From Aurelia coerulea (taxonomy: Eukaryota; Cnidaria; Scyphozoa; Semaeostomeae; Ulmaridae), in assembly GCA_039566865.1 (NCBI GenBank), contig CM076952.1:17752501-17816500 (forward strand): 64,000 nt of DNA. The letters are read 5' to 3'. Positions 34,771 to 48,500 of the stretch are shown in pieces. The notes beneath the pieces are model-generated. The model was not told the origin of the DNA. It did no database searches and saw only the letters and a program-made list of their open reading frames with translations. A program made the translations under genes and the position numbers. Every line of letters begins with the position of its first letter. Position 1 is the first letter of the stretch.

Positions 34771-36139
34771 CAGTGGCGGACTGGCCCACCGGGATACCGG
34801 AAAATTTCCCGGTGGGCCCTTGTCAAGACAATAGTCACTTATTGTCTTGGGCCCTTTGGACACAAATGCTTGGTGGCGGTTCACAGTAAAAAAATGTGCA
34901 GTTGTAAATGGTATCTTAACACTGTTCAAGCCCATCTAATTAGAATATGCCTTAAATTTTTCAGCTCGCTTCGCTCGCACTTCAAGACGTATGTATTCCT
35001 GGCTACTGTCAGCCACTTTGTGCAATTGTGTATGCCAGTGGCATGGTGCGGCCACGGGTGGGGATGGGGATGGGGGCACTTGCCACCCCCTACTTCTGTC
35101 AAAAGATGATCCTCGAGATTCTTTCAAAAACGAGGAGAAATTGCTTTATATAGGTAGGGAAAGGGTAGGAATCTATCCGAAAAATACTGGAGAGTAAGAG
35201 TGATTGAGGACATCGGGAGAGTCGCTCTAAGGCAAAGTAATGGTACGCTTTTACAAAATTTTCCCAAACGAACTATGATAAATTATGACAAACTATGATA
35301 GCCTTGAAACATAGTTAATAGAATTTCTATTAACTATGCTTGAAATAAGAAAATTAGACAATATAAAATTCTGTTTCCTCAAAAACTTTACTGTGGATGC
35401 TAATTTGAAAAACAATTGTTAGGAAATGATCAAATTGTATTTCAGCACCGCTAATATTAGATTGCAAGGTGATTGCAAGAAGTGTTCTAAGCCAAAGTAA
35501 ACGGCGTATACTCCAAAAAAAATTTCCCCAGACCCCTTATTTCGATACCCTACCACTTACTTTGTCATGGCTGTTGTATGCTTTATTTAGGCTTTCATTA
35601 CGTCTACATGAAAGCATTTTCTTGGAAGTTAAACGAAGTGGTATTTCAAATGTTCAGCTCGTTTTGCTTGCTTCTTTCCTTTTAGCTGTGCCATAATCAA
35701 TCGAGAATTTGATAAAAAAAGTATAATTTGTTTTAAAGCTGCCACGAAACGCTCTACGCTTGTGAATTCACTTTTTTCTAAAACATCTCATTTCACTTGA
35801 CTGCTTGAAGGCTCATCCCATATCCAATTAAGGATGGATTTTTCAAAATAAGGGTGCTTAGCGGCATTGTAAAGGGTACTCGTAAATTGTAAGTAAATTT
35901 TAAAATTGTAAATTGTACACTTACAAATTTTCCTGGACCGAGGCCCAGGCCCTAGTTTCACTTGCTTTGCCCAAAGTTGCCTCCTTTTAAGGCAAAAATC
36001 TGGCTACACCACTAGAAACACTGCGAAGTAACTTTTCAAACATACTAGCTAGTTTACAAATATAATTTGAACCTCTACAAATGTGGGGCCCTTAACAACT
36101 AATTTCCCGGTAAGGAATTGATGACCCAGTCCGCCCCTG
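34771..36139. mobile_element. hAT-type non-autonomous element, 1369 bp
   Basis: Ends CAGTGGCGGACTGG and CCAGTCCGCCCCTG, with the exact 8-bp duplication CCAATTTT (34763-34770 and 36140-36147). It is large for a MITE but has no transposase-like frame. It ends 232 bp before the HASPIN start codon and could contribute promoter sequence. Confidence 0.88.
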
Positions 36140-36371
36140 CCAATTTTCAAAAATGTATACCCTACCTTATACCAATTTTCCGAAAAATATACCGGAGAGA
36201 GACAGAAAAGCAGCCAAAATGATTGTTGGTCAGATCAGTGGTCATTGGTCAAAGGTCAACGGTGCATATCCGCCTCGTTTCCAGGTGGGCCTAGCAAATG
36301 ATATGATTGATTGATTGATTGTGGATTGTGTCGAAGAAAACAAATGGCGCGAAAAATATTCGCTGAAAAAG

Positions 36372-36508
36372 ATGAAGAAATTCGTGACTTACGGAAAGCA
36401 TAAAAAGAGAGAAATCCGTGTGAACGTATGTGACAAGTTTGATGAGATTAGTGATGATGATAATGAAGCTGCTTTGACGAGCTTTGTCTACAACCAAAGA
36501 AATGGATG
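36372..36508 (+). CDS. HASPIN exon 1
   Basis: ATG 36372 is the first ATG after an in-frame TGA at 36312. It encodes 45 codons plus two bases, including TYGK at residues 6-9 and an acidic patch (DEISDDDNEA). The donor is GGATG|GTGAGT. The leftover TG plus the first G of exon 2 makes Trp46. Just upstream is an (ATTG)n tract at 36304-36320. Confidence 0.8.
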
Positions 36509-39500
36509 GTGAGTTAGTAAAGTACTAGTTGCTGCTTTCTATTTTAGTAGGCCTATGCCCAGCAGAAACATTCTGACATATTGTTGTTTTCATAGGCCTA
36601 TGGAAACAACAATAACAAAGGTGGAAAGCATAACTCTTGTGTGCAATTTGAAGCTTATGTGCACTTCCTTCATCAACTCATAATGGGTAAAGTAGGGGAG
36701 ACCGGCATCAATTGTAACACTTTTTGAAAAATCAGCCCCAAATAATGATTAATGGCGCTTTTCTTGGGGGTAGATGATATTGTAGTTGCATCTCTTGGCA
36801 GGTGAGGTGTGCAGAGTATGGCACTTGCACACCGGAGATTTTCAATAGGCTATTCAAATTAGACAATAGAGAACAAAATAAATTTCTCGTTGCACACCAG
36901 AGATCTCGTTGAAAAGTGCCATACTCTGCAGACTGGTCTCTTGGAATGAAATAGACGTTAGTTTCCATCATGTGGAGCCAATTTTTGTCATGCTTTGATA
37001 GTTTTAAAATCAGTGGTCGAGTGTTACAATTGAATTGCCCCCGTAACACGGGGCACTTGTAACACATGGTTGGAGGAACTGTTACATTACATATCTTGAA
37101 AATCATTACAAGTAATTATTGCACGACTCTGGTTTTTCCTTGCACAAAATGTAACACCAGGTGGCAGATTATTCATTGCTTTAGTAAATTTGGGTGCATC
37201 AGTTGAAAAACTTGAATTGATTGAGAAAATTTTTTTTTCTTTACAAATTTCAACTCTTAAGTCTTTGATACTGCATGGATGCACATTGTTTGACCAGATT
37301 AGAAACTGAATCAAAACCAAGCCATCAGCCAGCTTACACAGGGCAATTGTAACAGCATGGTCAGCTCTCATTATTTCCTATTTTCACATCTCATAAGCTG
37401 TGGAGCTTAAAAGTTTTACTGTAGTTGTCATTCTAATAAATAGATGTCATGTCTGAGATGTGAAAATGAATTCTTTTTGCTCAAGAGCAAAATCTTTCAG
37501 ACACAAATTCACAGGGAAAGCACGTTTTTACTGTTGTTGCCACCCCTCCCCCTGATTTTGGTTTCCTTTCTTTTACCCCTTGATTGACATTTTTCCCCAT
37601 CCCATTTGGTGTTTTTGCACGGTTTTGCCCTTTTTTGGTACTCTTTGTACTGCCTTATTTAATGGCGATTACGCCCACTTGTAACACGCTGATGATGGAT
37701 CTTGGAAATTGATCCGAAACGTTCTATATCAATATGGCTTAGCCACTCGTTTATGTCTCTTGGATTTGTCAACTGGATTTGTCGTTTATTACTCTTGGAC
37801 TTGTCATCCGTTAAAATGGATTTGCTGAAATCATTCTCTAATACTATACAAAACGATTTTATTTGTCGTTGTTCTTGCCCTCCAATTTATTGTGAGACTG
37901 CATTCTCCGCCTGATGTTTTTACCTTTGTGCTCAAAAACATGTTTTTCGTCCGAAAATTTTGCAAACTTGGCTGAACATTCCTGAATCTCAAAGATTATT
38001 TAGAGGGTTAGAATGAGCATGTTCTATGCAAAAATCAGATTTTCTGCATCATTCTGCAAGGCGTGAGAGACAGTGTTACAATTGCCCCGTGTTACAATTT
38101 TCCCCGGTCTCCTCTACTGTCGCCCTGAATGGGTCTAATACCGATTTTAATCAGAATTGCACACCCTCCTTTCGACAGAACTACGAGGCGCCTGGATTTA
38201 AGGTTTTTCAAAAGCTCAATGAAAATGTTTTGGGTGGCGCCTTTCTTTACAATATTCTTTGATTGTGTTTCGTTAAAGGAGATATTTTCGAAAATATGAG
38301 GAAGTTTTTCATCAGGCAGACTACCTTCCGTGGTCTGTGGACTTGCAAGTTTCATCAAATCTTTTTTCATGTTCAAATGGGTTGAATGAATCGGCATGTA
38401 ATTTAGTCACTTCTGCACATTTGATATCCAGTTGACCCATGGTGGAATCGGAGAACTCTGTATGCCACAAATTTACACCAAGCACTTCCCTTTAATACGC
38501 CAGGAGAATATGTGCCAATTATCCTTGGAGTACAAAGAAGTACGGATTTTGACACTTTGAATGCTAAATTTTACGCCAAGCATTCTTGGAGAAGGAAGAC
38601 ACATGCCAGCATAAAAAAGAGGAATAGGCTGTATGCCACAGTTCAAACCAACCTTTTAAGAGTAAATTCTAGCATTTATCAAAACATCTCGCCAATTTTC
38701 GTCGCCTATATATCTTTTCTGGATCTTTTGGAAGGTAGCCTGCGTGCAGTTGAGAATTTCCTTTGTGTAAAATTGAAAGAACAAGAAAATAGAAAGCCTG
38801 CGCATTTGTAAGCGATTATTCCTATTTTATTCATAAATAAATCCATTGTGATATGAACCAATTAGAACCTGGTTAGAGATTTTCCGAACTGCAACACAAT
38901 CAGCTTACGTAGCATCCTTTTTTGTGCTGGGTTTTTGTGTTTCTTTTAAATTGAACAGTTTGGTAGAACAGATTACTGCACTCATTGATTTCATATTGTT
39001 GAGTCACCCATACAAGAAATCTATTGGTGCTGCGCAGTCTTTATACTTCCTGCTTCTTTCAATTTTACAAAAGAAAGACTGCATACAGCTATTCTAAGGC
39101 AATGTTATTTTGATTCATTTTGAGGGTTTCATCAACTTTCGTGCTTCATCAGCTTTGAAAATTACCATAACAGTTGAGTTGTCCGTAAATTTGAGCTTCA
39201 TCAGAGTGCTCTGGAAAGGTGGGATTTTTCAGCATGGGGCTCAAATCTTTCAAATCCTTAAAAATGTGGGTGTAAAATTCCTTTACATTTTTCTTTGAAT
39301 TGGATGGCATGAAAGAAACTTAGGGCACTTTGCTGTAAATCTGTCGTGGCAATTTATTGATATCTTGATTAATTTCAAAATTGTGGCTGTTTTATTATTT
39401 TTGAACAAATTCATGGAAAGTTTTGAAAAATTTAAAATCATCATAGATCCTACGTCAATAGAGGCAAAATGATACAATCTTCAAGAAACCATAGTTTATA

Positions 39501-42500
39501 GAGGTCTACATTATGGTGGCAAGCAGAAATCTGTAGCTTTTCTGGTTTAGGATTTAGAAATTTGATGACGTCACAGCCTCAAATATAATAAATGCCACCA
39601 TTTTGAAATTAATCAAGATATCAATAAATTGCCACTTCAGATTTGCAGCAAAATATCCTAAGTTCCTTTCAAGCCATTTGATTCAAAGAAAAATGTGATA
39701 GAATTTTACACCCACCGTTTTAAAGATTTGAGCCATATGCTGGATTTGTCTGTTAAAGTTTTGCATAGGCGCAAAAGCCGGTGTAGCTAGGGGGGCGGTA
39801 GCCCCCCAACTTTGGAAAACTTAGTTTAAAATCAGCCCCAATCAGGCAAAAATCTGCCCTCAGTTGGGAAAAGATGCTGGTAAACAATGGACATTGTGTC
39901 AGGCAGCCCCCTAGATTTTTTCTTCCTGTACGCTTATGAAGTTTTGTGTTGCCGAGAATGCCAAGAGCCAGGTACTATGAGCATTCACTCAAAGTCTATT
40001 CAGTGTGGAAACTGTAGAGAGAAGCTTCTTGGCTTTCCTGCTTGTAAGATTTCCCTGCTAGGCCTAAAAAATATTTAGACCCACTCAGGGCGAAAAATGG
40101 TTGGCAAGGGAAAGTTTATATTCATCAAGGAAAACATTTCTAAGGTGCATGCACTTTGATAGGAAAATCAATTCTATTTGTTATTAGACGCATTCAGGGC
40201 GACGGTACTCTAGCTAGCTAGAAGTGTGCAGCTAGATATCAGTTTCATTTATTATTCATCAATCACTCATCCTACAGTAAATACAATTCTACATAATACA
40301 ACTACCTACTAAGTTACAAGATACAGAAAACCTTTACATACAATACTAAAGTTATTTTCAGAATACACTACTACACAATACAGTATTTCAAAATAATCAA
40401 ACTGGGACAGAGGAAACGAAGGATGAACTTTAAGTGTTCCTTCCGTCCAAGTTTTAGGCCATCAATTCAAATCACACAACAACATAATTACAGTATTTTC
40501 GTACAACTCAGGTTACTTCTTTTAAACTTGAAGAAAGCAGAAAGGGATGATTGATGAATCTGGTGAACATTGAGGGGAAAATAGCAGTAGACATAGGCGT
40601 TTTTAGTATGTTTCACTTTCAAAGTCATTTTCCCGCATTTAGCAAAAAACGACATATTCCGATGCTTGTGACAAGTTTTTCATTAATCCTTTGTTCAATT
40701 TTCATGAAATTTTCAGCAGAGACTCATTTGACCTTGCTCTAGGGAATGAGACATTTTAGAGCTGGCTATACCTGAGAGCAAAAATGTAGTCTTGAAAATT
40801 ATTAGCAATGCAGTTTTTGATCTCAAATTAAATTCAAAATTTCTCTGCAAGTGAAGTTAAAATTCATTGATTAAGGAGGAGCTCCCTAAATAGGTTCACT
40901 GATCAAGAGAGAGCCCTCCATAAAAATCAAGAAACCAAAAAAATTAAAAACAACAACCAGAACCAGATATGCATTAGAAATGATGGCTGGTGTGAGAAAT
41001 AAAGTCCTAATTTATAAGGAGTTATGAATGGGAATTTATGAAGTGTGTCTTTAGTCTTGATCGAAAAACTGAAACAGAGCTAGCAACCGGAATGAATAAC
41101 GGGAGAGTATTCCAAAGTTTGGAACCAAAGTACTGAATTACATACATATATATATACACAATAAAGTTAATGTATAAGTAATGGAGCCTGAAGAGTCTGC
41201 GTGAACAGACGAAACTAGTCACGTGAAAAAAATATATCAACTTTTTAGTGTTAAATCTCAACGAATTTGTTGTCATTTCTGTGTTTCGACTCATATACCT
41301 ACATATATACATACATTTTTATTTGTTCAGGCAAGCCAGAATATGGATAGCTAAAAGCTGATGTGGGCCTGCCATCTAACTAAATCTAGTACAAATTAAA
41401 TAATAGTTAAAATCTAAACCTTTTTAACGATTTCGTAAAAAAAACGCCCTACTAATAATAAATATAGTCTTCCTTCTTATTCCTATTGAAAACTGTTCCC
41501 TTATTAAATGATGTACTGTTTATGGTCTTTTCATTCTTTTTATTGTTCTTAAATATCCCCTTACTTGCTGAATTGTTTGCAAACCATATGCAGTGGTGTT
41601 TTTAATAGATTTGAAAAGGTCACCTCTAGTTGCTTGACGAGTTCCAATTCTGTGAATGGATGAGTTGGTGTGAAGTAATTGTGAAAGCAAGTGGGGGATA
41701 ACTTATTTATGGATTTATAACAAAGGCTAGAATATTTAAATGTGGTAAGTCCTCCACTGATAGTTTCTTAAATGAAAGGAAGATAGGTACTGGTGGAGTA
41801 ATTCAAGCTTTACCCAAGATTTACCCTTATTTATCTGCTGATCAATACTGAGGCATAAGTTGCCAAACGCATATTAGCTGGCTTAAAGGACATATGTCAT
41901 GAAGCTGATTGGTTCATGCAATACAATTCTCTCTATTGTTTATCTATCGTTTATTACAAAGCGCAGGATCGAGGCTGAATTTCCATTGCATTAAAAATTC
42001 ATGAAACAGAAATATAAAGTCACGAAACAATGGAATTTCACTCCAAACTTGTTTGTTGTATTAACCAATTGCTAACGTCACATATCCCCCCACACTACCC
42101 ATTCCGCTTCAACGAAGGACTCATAATCAAACATACATTATTTTGAGACTAATTCCTGCAAGCCAGCTGCTCCACGCGAAAAGGTGGAATCTAGAATGGC
42201 ATAAGTGAAAAGCCGGACTACCGGAATACGACAATGGATATGAAGCAGTGCACTTACTACATTTGTTGTACTTTCATTCATTGCCAGAGTGAGTCGAGAA
42301 TCGACTTCAACTCAATTCAATAAATGGAGTGGAGACCGGGACTAAAGTAGTTAATATACTGAACTTTTTGGCTTTGGCTTTTCAAGTGAGAATATCAGAA
42401 CGATCACACAACACAGCAAGCTTTGCTCTATCCAAGACACTCAACTGTTGCTTTGGTCTTTGGTTACCATCGTTAATTAATTGTCAGGTAAGTGTCATGG

Positions 42501-45500
42501 GATCCTTTAGGATCTCATTCAATACGTTTTTCCTTCGTGACTCCTCTATGACTGCGAATGGAGCTGCTAACAGTCTGTTAGGCCTAAATTCACTCAAGAA
42601 AATAAGAAGGCACCACACCACACTGACTGACTTGAAACTATGTGCGAACCAGGGGCGACCTTGAGGGACTTTTTGATTTTTGGACTTTTTTTTAAAGTGT
42701 GTGTGGGTTTACAGAGTGTTTTCAGGGGCACTTCTTGCCAGACAGTGTGCTACTTGTACTTCAAAAGTTCCAGCTGCAGTGACAGGATGACTGTTGCCAA
42801 TGTTGTGAAATAGTGAAATTTTGCTTTCATGCAGGCTGTGAAATTAACGTTTGAGGGTCGACTTTAGTTAGCAGCTTCTTATGAAAGAAACACATCCTAT
42901 CACATAATTTTTGATTTGCCAACAGGTGTATTACAATTACAGTATATACCTGAAGTGAAGGAGGTGGAAGACTATAGGATCTCTGAAGTACAGTAATGCA
43001 GATGCAAAAAGAAAGAATACAGAGAAGATGCTTTTTATAAAAAAAATTTAATGGAGCCAAGTGGAGGTAATCTGTAAATAGAACAAATCATATGCACTGT
43101 AGTGGACATCATCAAATATGTAAATAGTTAATAGTTGATAATAGATATGAGTAAAATGGGGCAGCTTGGGGTAAAAGGGGAAAGGCAAAAATGTGAATAA
43201 ATTTGTAATAATCTCCACATATCTTCAAATTTTCTCCAGCTACATCTGTTATCATGACCTACCATTTTTTGGCAAACAAAATTACCTCTGAACTCTGATA
43301 CTAACACCTATTGAAAATGGGTTTTTTCTGCAAAGTATGATCCACAAATACTCTTGGGGGATTATTTAATTTTCAGAAATTTGCAATATTTCATTGTTTT
43401 GTTATCATCAAATTTAATTTTTAATCCCCCCTTTGTGTAGTTGTGAATGCTCTACTGGTAGCAGTTCTGGGTTTTTAGATATATTCCATCTTGTTGTCTG
43501 CAAAATTATGTTGATACTCATTGCTAATGAATGCATTTTATGTGAACCAACCTTTACTGGACATCTATCTTTCATTTAACTTGATTATATTGCTTATAAG
43601 GTACTGTATGAAATACTAAGAGCCTGAAAACTGTATTTTTCCTGTTGTCTTCCGCATTCTGCAAAGTGATATTTGATAAGTATTGCCATGCTGCAAAAAT
43701 AATCCCCATGGGGAGAAAATTCTGGCTACATGGTATTTTGAGCATAAACACACAGTAAATAGGCAAAGGCAGTTTTCTTTTCAAGATTCAAAAATTGTCC
43801 CAAATGGGAGGAGGTGGGGGTGACATAACAACAGAAATCATGATGCAAGTCTGAAGTTGAATCCTATTTCTCCCCAATTTGTGTTTTTACTCTTTGAAAC
43901 ATGGCAGATATCTTAAGATACTAATTCAAAATATTTGAAGCCTGGCAATACCGTCATAACAAGTTGATGATGTTGAAATACTGTAAAATGTCCCTTGCTT
44001 TGTTTTGATTCTAAATATATATGTTTACATATATATTTGTACAATTTCAACTCCTAAAATTCAATTTAAGGCCATGTTATTCAAGAGAGCCATTAATAAA
44101 GAATCTCCAAAAAATCACAAAAAAATTACTATCAATTTATGTTATTGATCTTCAAATTTTCTCTGTAGTTATTTGTGGCAGGGACCAAAAATTTTGCTAG
44201 AAAAGTTCTACTTCTAAAATTCAATTTAATTAAGGCCATGTTATTCAAGAGAGCCATTAATAGAGAATCTCCAAAAAATCATACAAAATTACTGTCAATT
44301 TATGTTATTGATCTTCAAAGTTTATTCGCGGCAGGGACCAAAAAATTTGCTAAAAAAAGTACGCCATGATACTATTATGCTTCTGTCCATTCTTCAGGAG
44401 AGAAGTGATGAAAATCATTTGTGGCATGAATAATTAAAAGCTACATCTTGTGATAGTCCTACTTTATTGTATGAAATATTTTTCAAGGACAGGGAAGACG
44501 CTCTCTGTGCAGGTTTCTAGGGCAGTATTCGTTTTGAAGTGTGCCAAATCATTCCTACCAAGAGAATCTTTGAATCTCTCTACTGCACATTGGTATTGTG
44601 GTGCTCCTCTTTGGATACTGTCTGGTGCTGCGCAGGCTCATCTGAACTGAATTCAGTTTCAAAAGCTTCACAAACCTGCTGCAAGAATTGTAACAAACAG
44701 CATCTACAACGCCCCAGACAGACCACTTATTGAAGGGCTGGGTTGGATGACCATTCATGGACTCATTCAAAATGAGTCTAGAACAATGGTCTTCAAATCC
44801 CTAAATGGGTTGGCTCACAATACTTGCGTAACCTTCTCACAAAAAATTCAGAATGCTCCTCCCGTAGCCTCAGTCTGCACTACCAAAATAGACTTAAGGC
44901 TACCTATCAAGAAGACAGCAAATGGACAAAAATGTTTCACTTTCAGAGGAGCAAAGTTGTGGAATGGCCTTTCAGCTGAGCAGCTGTAGGAAGCAGCTTT
45001 GGATTGGGACACAATTGTTCTTAACACAATAGAGAACAATACATCTAATTAATGTTTGCGACGTAGCACCTTTTTCAAAAGTATTGGGAAGGCTTGAGCC
45101 CCCATGGCCCCCCGCTTCCTAGGGGCCTGGCATCCTACCTAAGCTTGATTTAGGCATCCTCCCTCAGATGATTTAGGGTTAACTCTTTTTCTTTTACTGT
45201 AAATTTTTAACAATATTGTAAATAGGAGTTCAGGTTGTGAAGTACGATGTGGCAATATAGTTTTTAATGTAATGATTTGGCAATTTAGTTTTGTAATTTA
45301 ATTTGTAATTCATTTTATGGGAGGGCCCCATGAAAGCCAGCACTTGTGCTGAAGGGCTACTTAGTTAAATATATATTAAATATGACACACACATGCAGCA
45401 CAGGTTTTTCATAAGAATGCCAAAAGCCAGATAATACCAACATTTCCTTAAAGTTAATTCAGTGTGGTATCTGTAGAGAGGAGCTTGGCTTTCCTGCTAG

Positions 45501-48500
45501 TAAAATTTCCCTGCTGAGGCCTAAACAATATTTAGACCCATTCAGGGCGAAAATTGGAGAAAGTATCATTTTGACTACTGCTGATGTTAGACTCAGCTTC
45601 AAGAGGAAACAAGAGAAAAAATATCTTTGGCCTAGAAATAATGGTTGGCAAGGAAATGAAGTCTATATTCATGAAGAAAATATTTCCAAGAGACATGCAC
45701 TTTCATAAGAAAATCCATTTTATTTGTGATTAGACCCATTCAGGGCGACAGTACTCTACTGTATTAAATTGCACAACATACCACCAGTGGGAACACCAGA
45801 AGAAACACACACCGTTAGCCTTGTCAATAGCTGATCCTGCAGAAATAGCTCCAACATAAGACTTTCGAGAGGAGAACACTTTGAAAACAGTGACGAACAG
45901 ACAAGATTTGCTTCAGATCACCTCCTGACTTCTGTCGAAGGCTCTCGATTACAATGCAGTATAACGACAAACATAACAGTTTCAAAACGAACCTCCGACA
46001 GCAAAGCAAAGCACAACATGGTTTGCCAGAGAGCAAGTCCATCCTAAAGCCTTCTTTTTGCATCAATTTCAGCTACAGCATGCCTCTAAAACGACGTGCT
46101 TCGACGAAATCCTTCCTCCGCAGCTTCGGCGACTTGGTCGGCCATTTTCAAATCTTCGCGCGAAGCCTTGGAGACTCCGGACCACAACAAATTTGATGGT
46201 CAATTTTTTGCGATCATAACGTAAAAATGTCGTTACAACAATTTTTAACCAATCATGTCGCGCAAATCCGCGAAAAACCGAAAAGACGCAATTTGATTGG
46301 CGGCTCAAAAAGTTGAGCAGAATTCAAAAATTAGTCTCAAAACAATGTATGGATGATTATGAGTCTAAGTTTTAGCGGAATGACTATAACAGTAAAAAAT
46401 AATTCAATTCAATGGAGCAAAACTTAGACGAATATCATCAGTCTAGTCACATATGTCCTTTAATTCACTCTCAGAGAAAATAATCAGACTGGCCTTTGAA
46501 TCTTCTTTGCAGAACGCAGAAATTAATTGGTAAGATGTAAGGGGTCATCAACAAAAGATTGCTGCCCTGTTAATGGATTTTGTTCACCAGGGAAGAGAGG
46601 TCTCACCTCAATCCTCACCTCACCTCAATCAGAGAGAGGTCTCACCTCAATCCTCACCTCATCTCAATCAGAGAAGGTCTCACATCAATCCTCACCTCAT
46701 CTCATTCAGAGAGAGGTCTCACCTCAATCCTCACCTCATCTCAATCAGAGAAGGTCTCACATCAATCCGTTAAGATTGAAAATTTGGGGATGAAAATCCT
46801 GAAACTTGATGTGGAAAAATTGCTACAGTATCTCAAGGAAAATTTCAAATCGTAAATAAGCTGCTTTTATCATATTTGTATCAAAAACTTTGACAAGTTT
46901 TGCATCCCTGCACTTAACCATGCAAGATAGAAAGACTTCAATCTGGCAGTGTGACCCATTAAAGACAGAAGCTACTTAAGCATTGATAATTTCTTGTGCT
47001 CATTGCACAATAGATTGCATACCCTTTCCTTTACTTTTCTCAGTTGCCCTTAGCAAAATTTAGCATGCTTCAAGCCTGGTACTAACTTGTTTTGTATACC
47101 GGTTGTCCCAAAAAAAGTACTCCTGTTTAAAAATCACCAAAAATTGATTATCAAACCTTTGATAAAATTTTCTTTTTGACTTGTTTCGTAAAATACCCAA
47201 GAATATTTATAGATGCTAAATTTTTGCTTTTAATGCAGTGAGGTAGAAAAATTACACGTTGAAAAACCTTATTTTGATCGATACTTTTTAAGGAAAATGC
47301 CCAATCTTGCCTAACAGTAAACATTTTCAGATTTTTCATCGTGACCTAAATCTCCAATGATAGTGTGCATTTCTTTCTGTCATTTATGACCAAACTAGAT
47401 GCTTTATGTACACAAAGAAATTGATCTGGCAAGCATAAATGCTTTTTTGCAATATGATTCAAAACCAGGTAGCCCTAAAAAGAGCTAAATTTGCTAATTT
47501 TAAACCAATTACAAGATCAGCTATGTCTAGGAAAATAATTTGATCCTTGATCTACTTGGCAAAAAAATAAAATTGAAGATCGGTCATGTAATCAAATGTT
47601 GGTGATTTTTCAAACGGGAGTACTTGTTTTTGGGACACCCGGTATGATTTGAGTATGTTTGAGAGCTTGATTAAAGCAAGAATTTTGCACCGCCTTAATG
47701 CTGTCCTTTTGTTTTTCCTTTGAACAGTTTCTCTATTGTTTAACTTTCTCTTCAGGTGCCAAATCCCCAAGAGAAGTGTGCAGGTTGATGCACACAAAAG
47801 CAGCTTTGATGCAACCTTCTCACCCGTCATTGAAGATGAACCAATCAAACGCCAGCGAGCAACAAATTGGTACGTGGCATCAACTCCATGCTCATCAAAA
47901 AGAGTAAATCCTATGAAAAAATCATATGCTAAAAGCAAGGATGAAGACCTAAGAAAACAAATCTTTGAAAAGGAAATTATATCAAAAAATGGAAAATCTC
48001 TAACTGAAAGGATTGATTTATCAGATGCAGAAGAGCGTGATCTAGCTAAAAGAATTGATACTCTTTCCATTGTGAGCAGTAGTCCAATTTTGCTTGACAG
48101 TGAAGCATCACAAGGAGAATTGCATGATGAATTTATTTGTCCAATGAGTTTTGTAGCTGAAGGTAAAAGTCAGTTGGCCAAATCACAAGTATCCTCATTG
48201 CCAAAGAGAGGTCATGCAGCATCTCCTTCTGTGTGCAACAGTCGAAATCATTTTTCATTTTTGGTACGTCTGTGATGAATTTTTGAATTCATGGTTTTTA
48301 TTATCTTTAAATTGTCATATTCTATGAAACTCTTTTCAAATAATATTTAACAGCATGGGTTCCAAATCTTTAAAGTTTAGCTATTTTGCTATAATTCTGC
48401 CATTGGAATTTACAGAAATCTTGAATATTGTCAAAAATTACAGCATATTTTATATTAATCTCATTTGAGGGTGCGATGTCATCGAATTTCTAAATCGTAC

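Larger units (their letters stand above)
41887..46459. mobile_element. 4.57-kb TTAA-flanked element in HASPIN intron 1
   Basis: TTAA at 41883-41886 and 46460-46463. The ends are AGGACATATGTCATG and the inverse CACATATGTCCT. About 240 bp inside each end there is a second strong inverted match (GACTCATAATCA ... TTTTGAGACTAATT), so the inverted termini are long. The interior has a tandem duplication, LINE and hAT fragments, and near 46080-46300 a CG-rich patch with a minus-strand ATGGCCGACC at 46145. I find no intact transposase. TTAA points to the Kolobok or piggyBac group. Confidence 0.6.

Noticed and set aside
36315..36371. Upstream extension of HASPIN exon 1 from a TTG
   Set aside because: Not an ATG, and an in-frame TGA immediately precedes it; ATG 36372 gives the N-terminus matching other haspins.
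39955..45760. LTR retrotransposon bounded by the two direct repeats
   Set aside because: The copies are strongly diverged, lack TG...CA ends, primer site and any gag/pol between them, and one copy lies inside a TTAA element.
46512..46528. Micro-exon of HASPIN (TTTGCAG|AACG...TTG|GTAAGA)
   Set aside because: The phase would fit exon 2, but exon 1 at 36372-36508 already joins in phase with a better motif; 17 bp is too little evidence.
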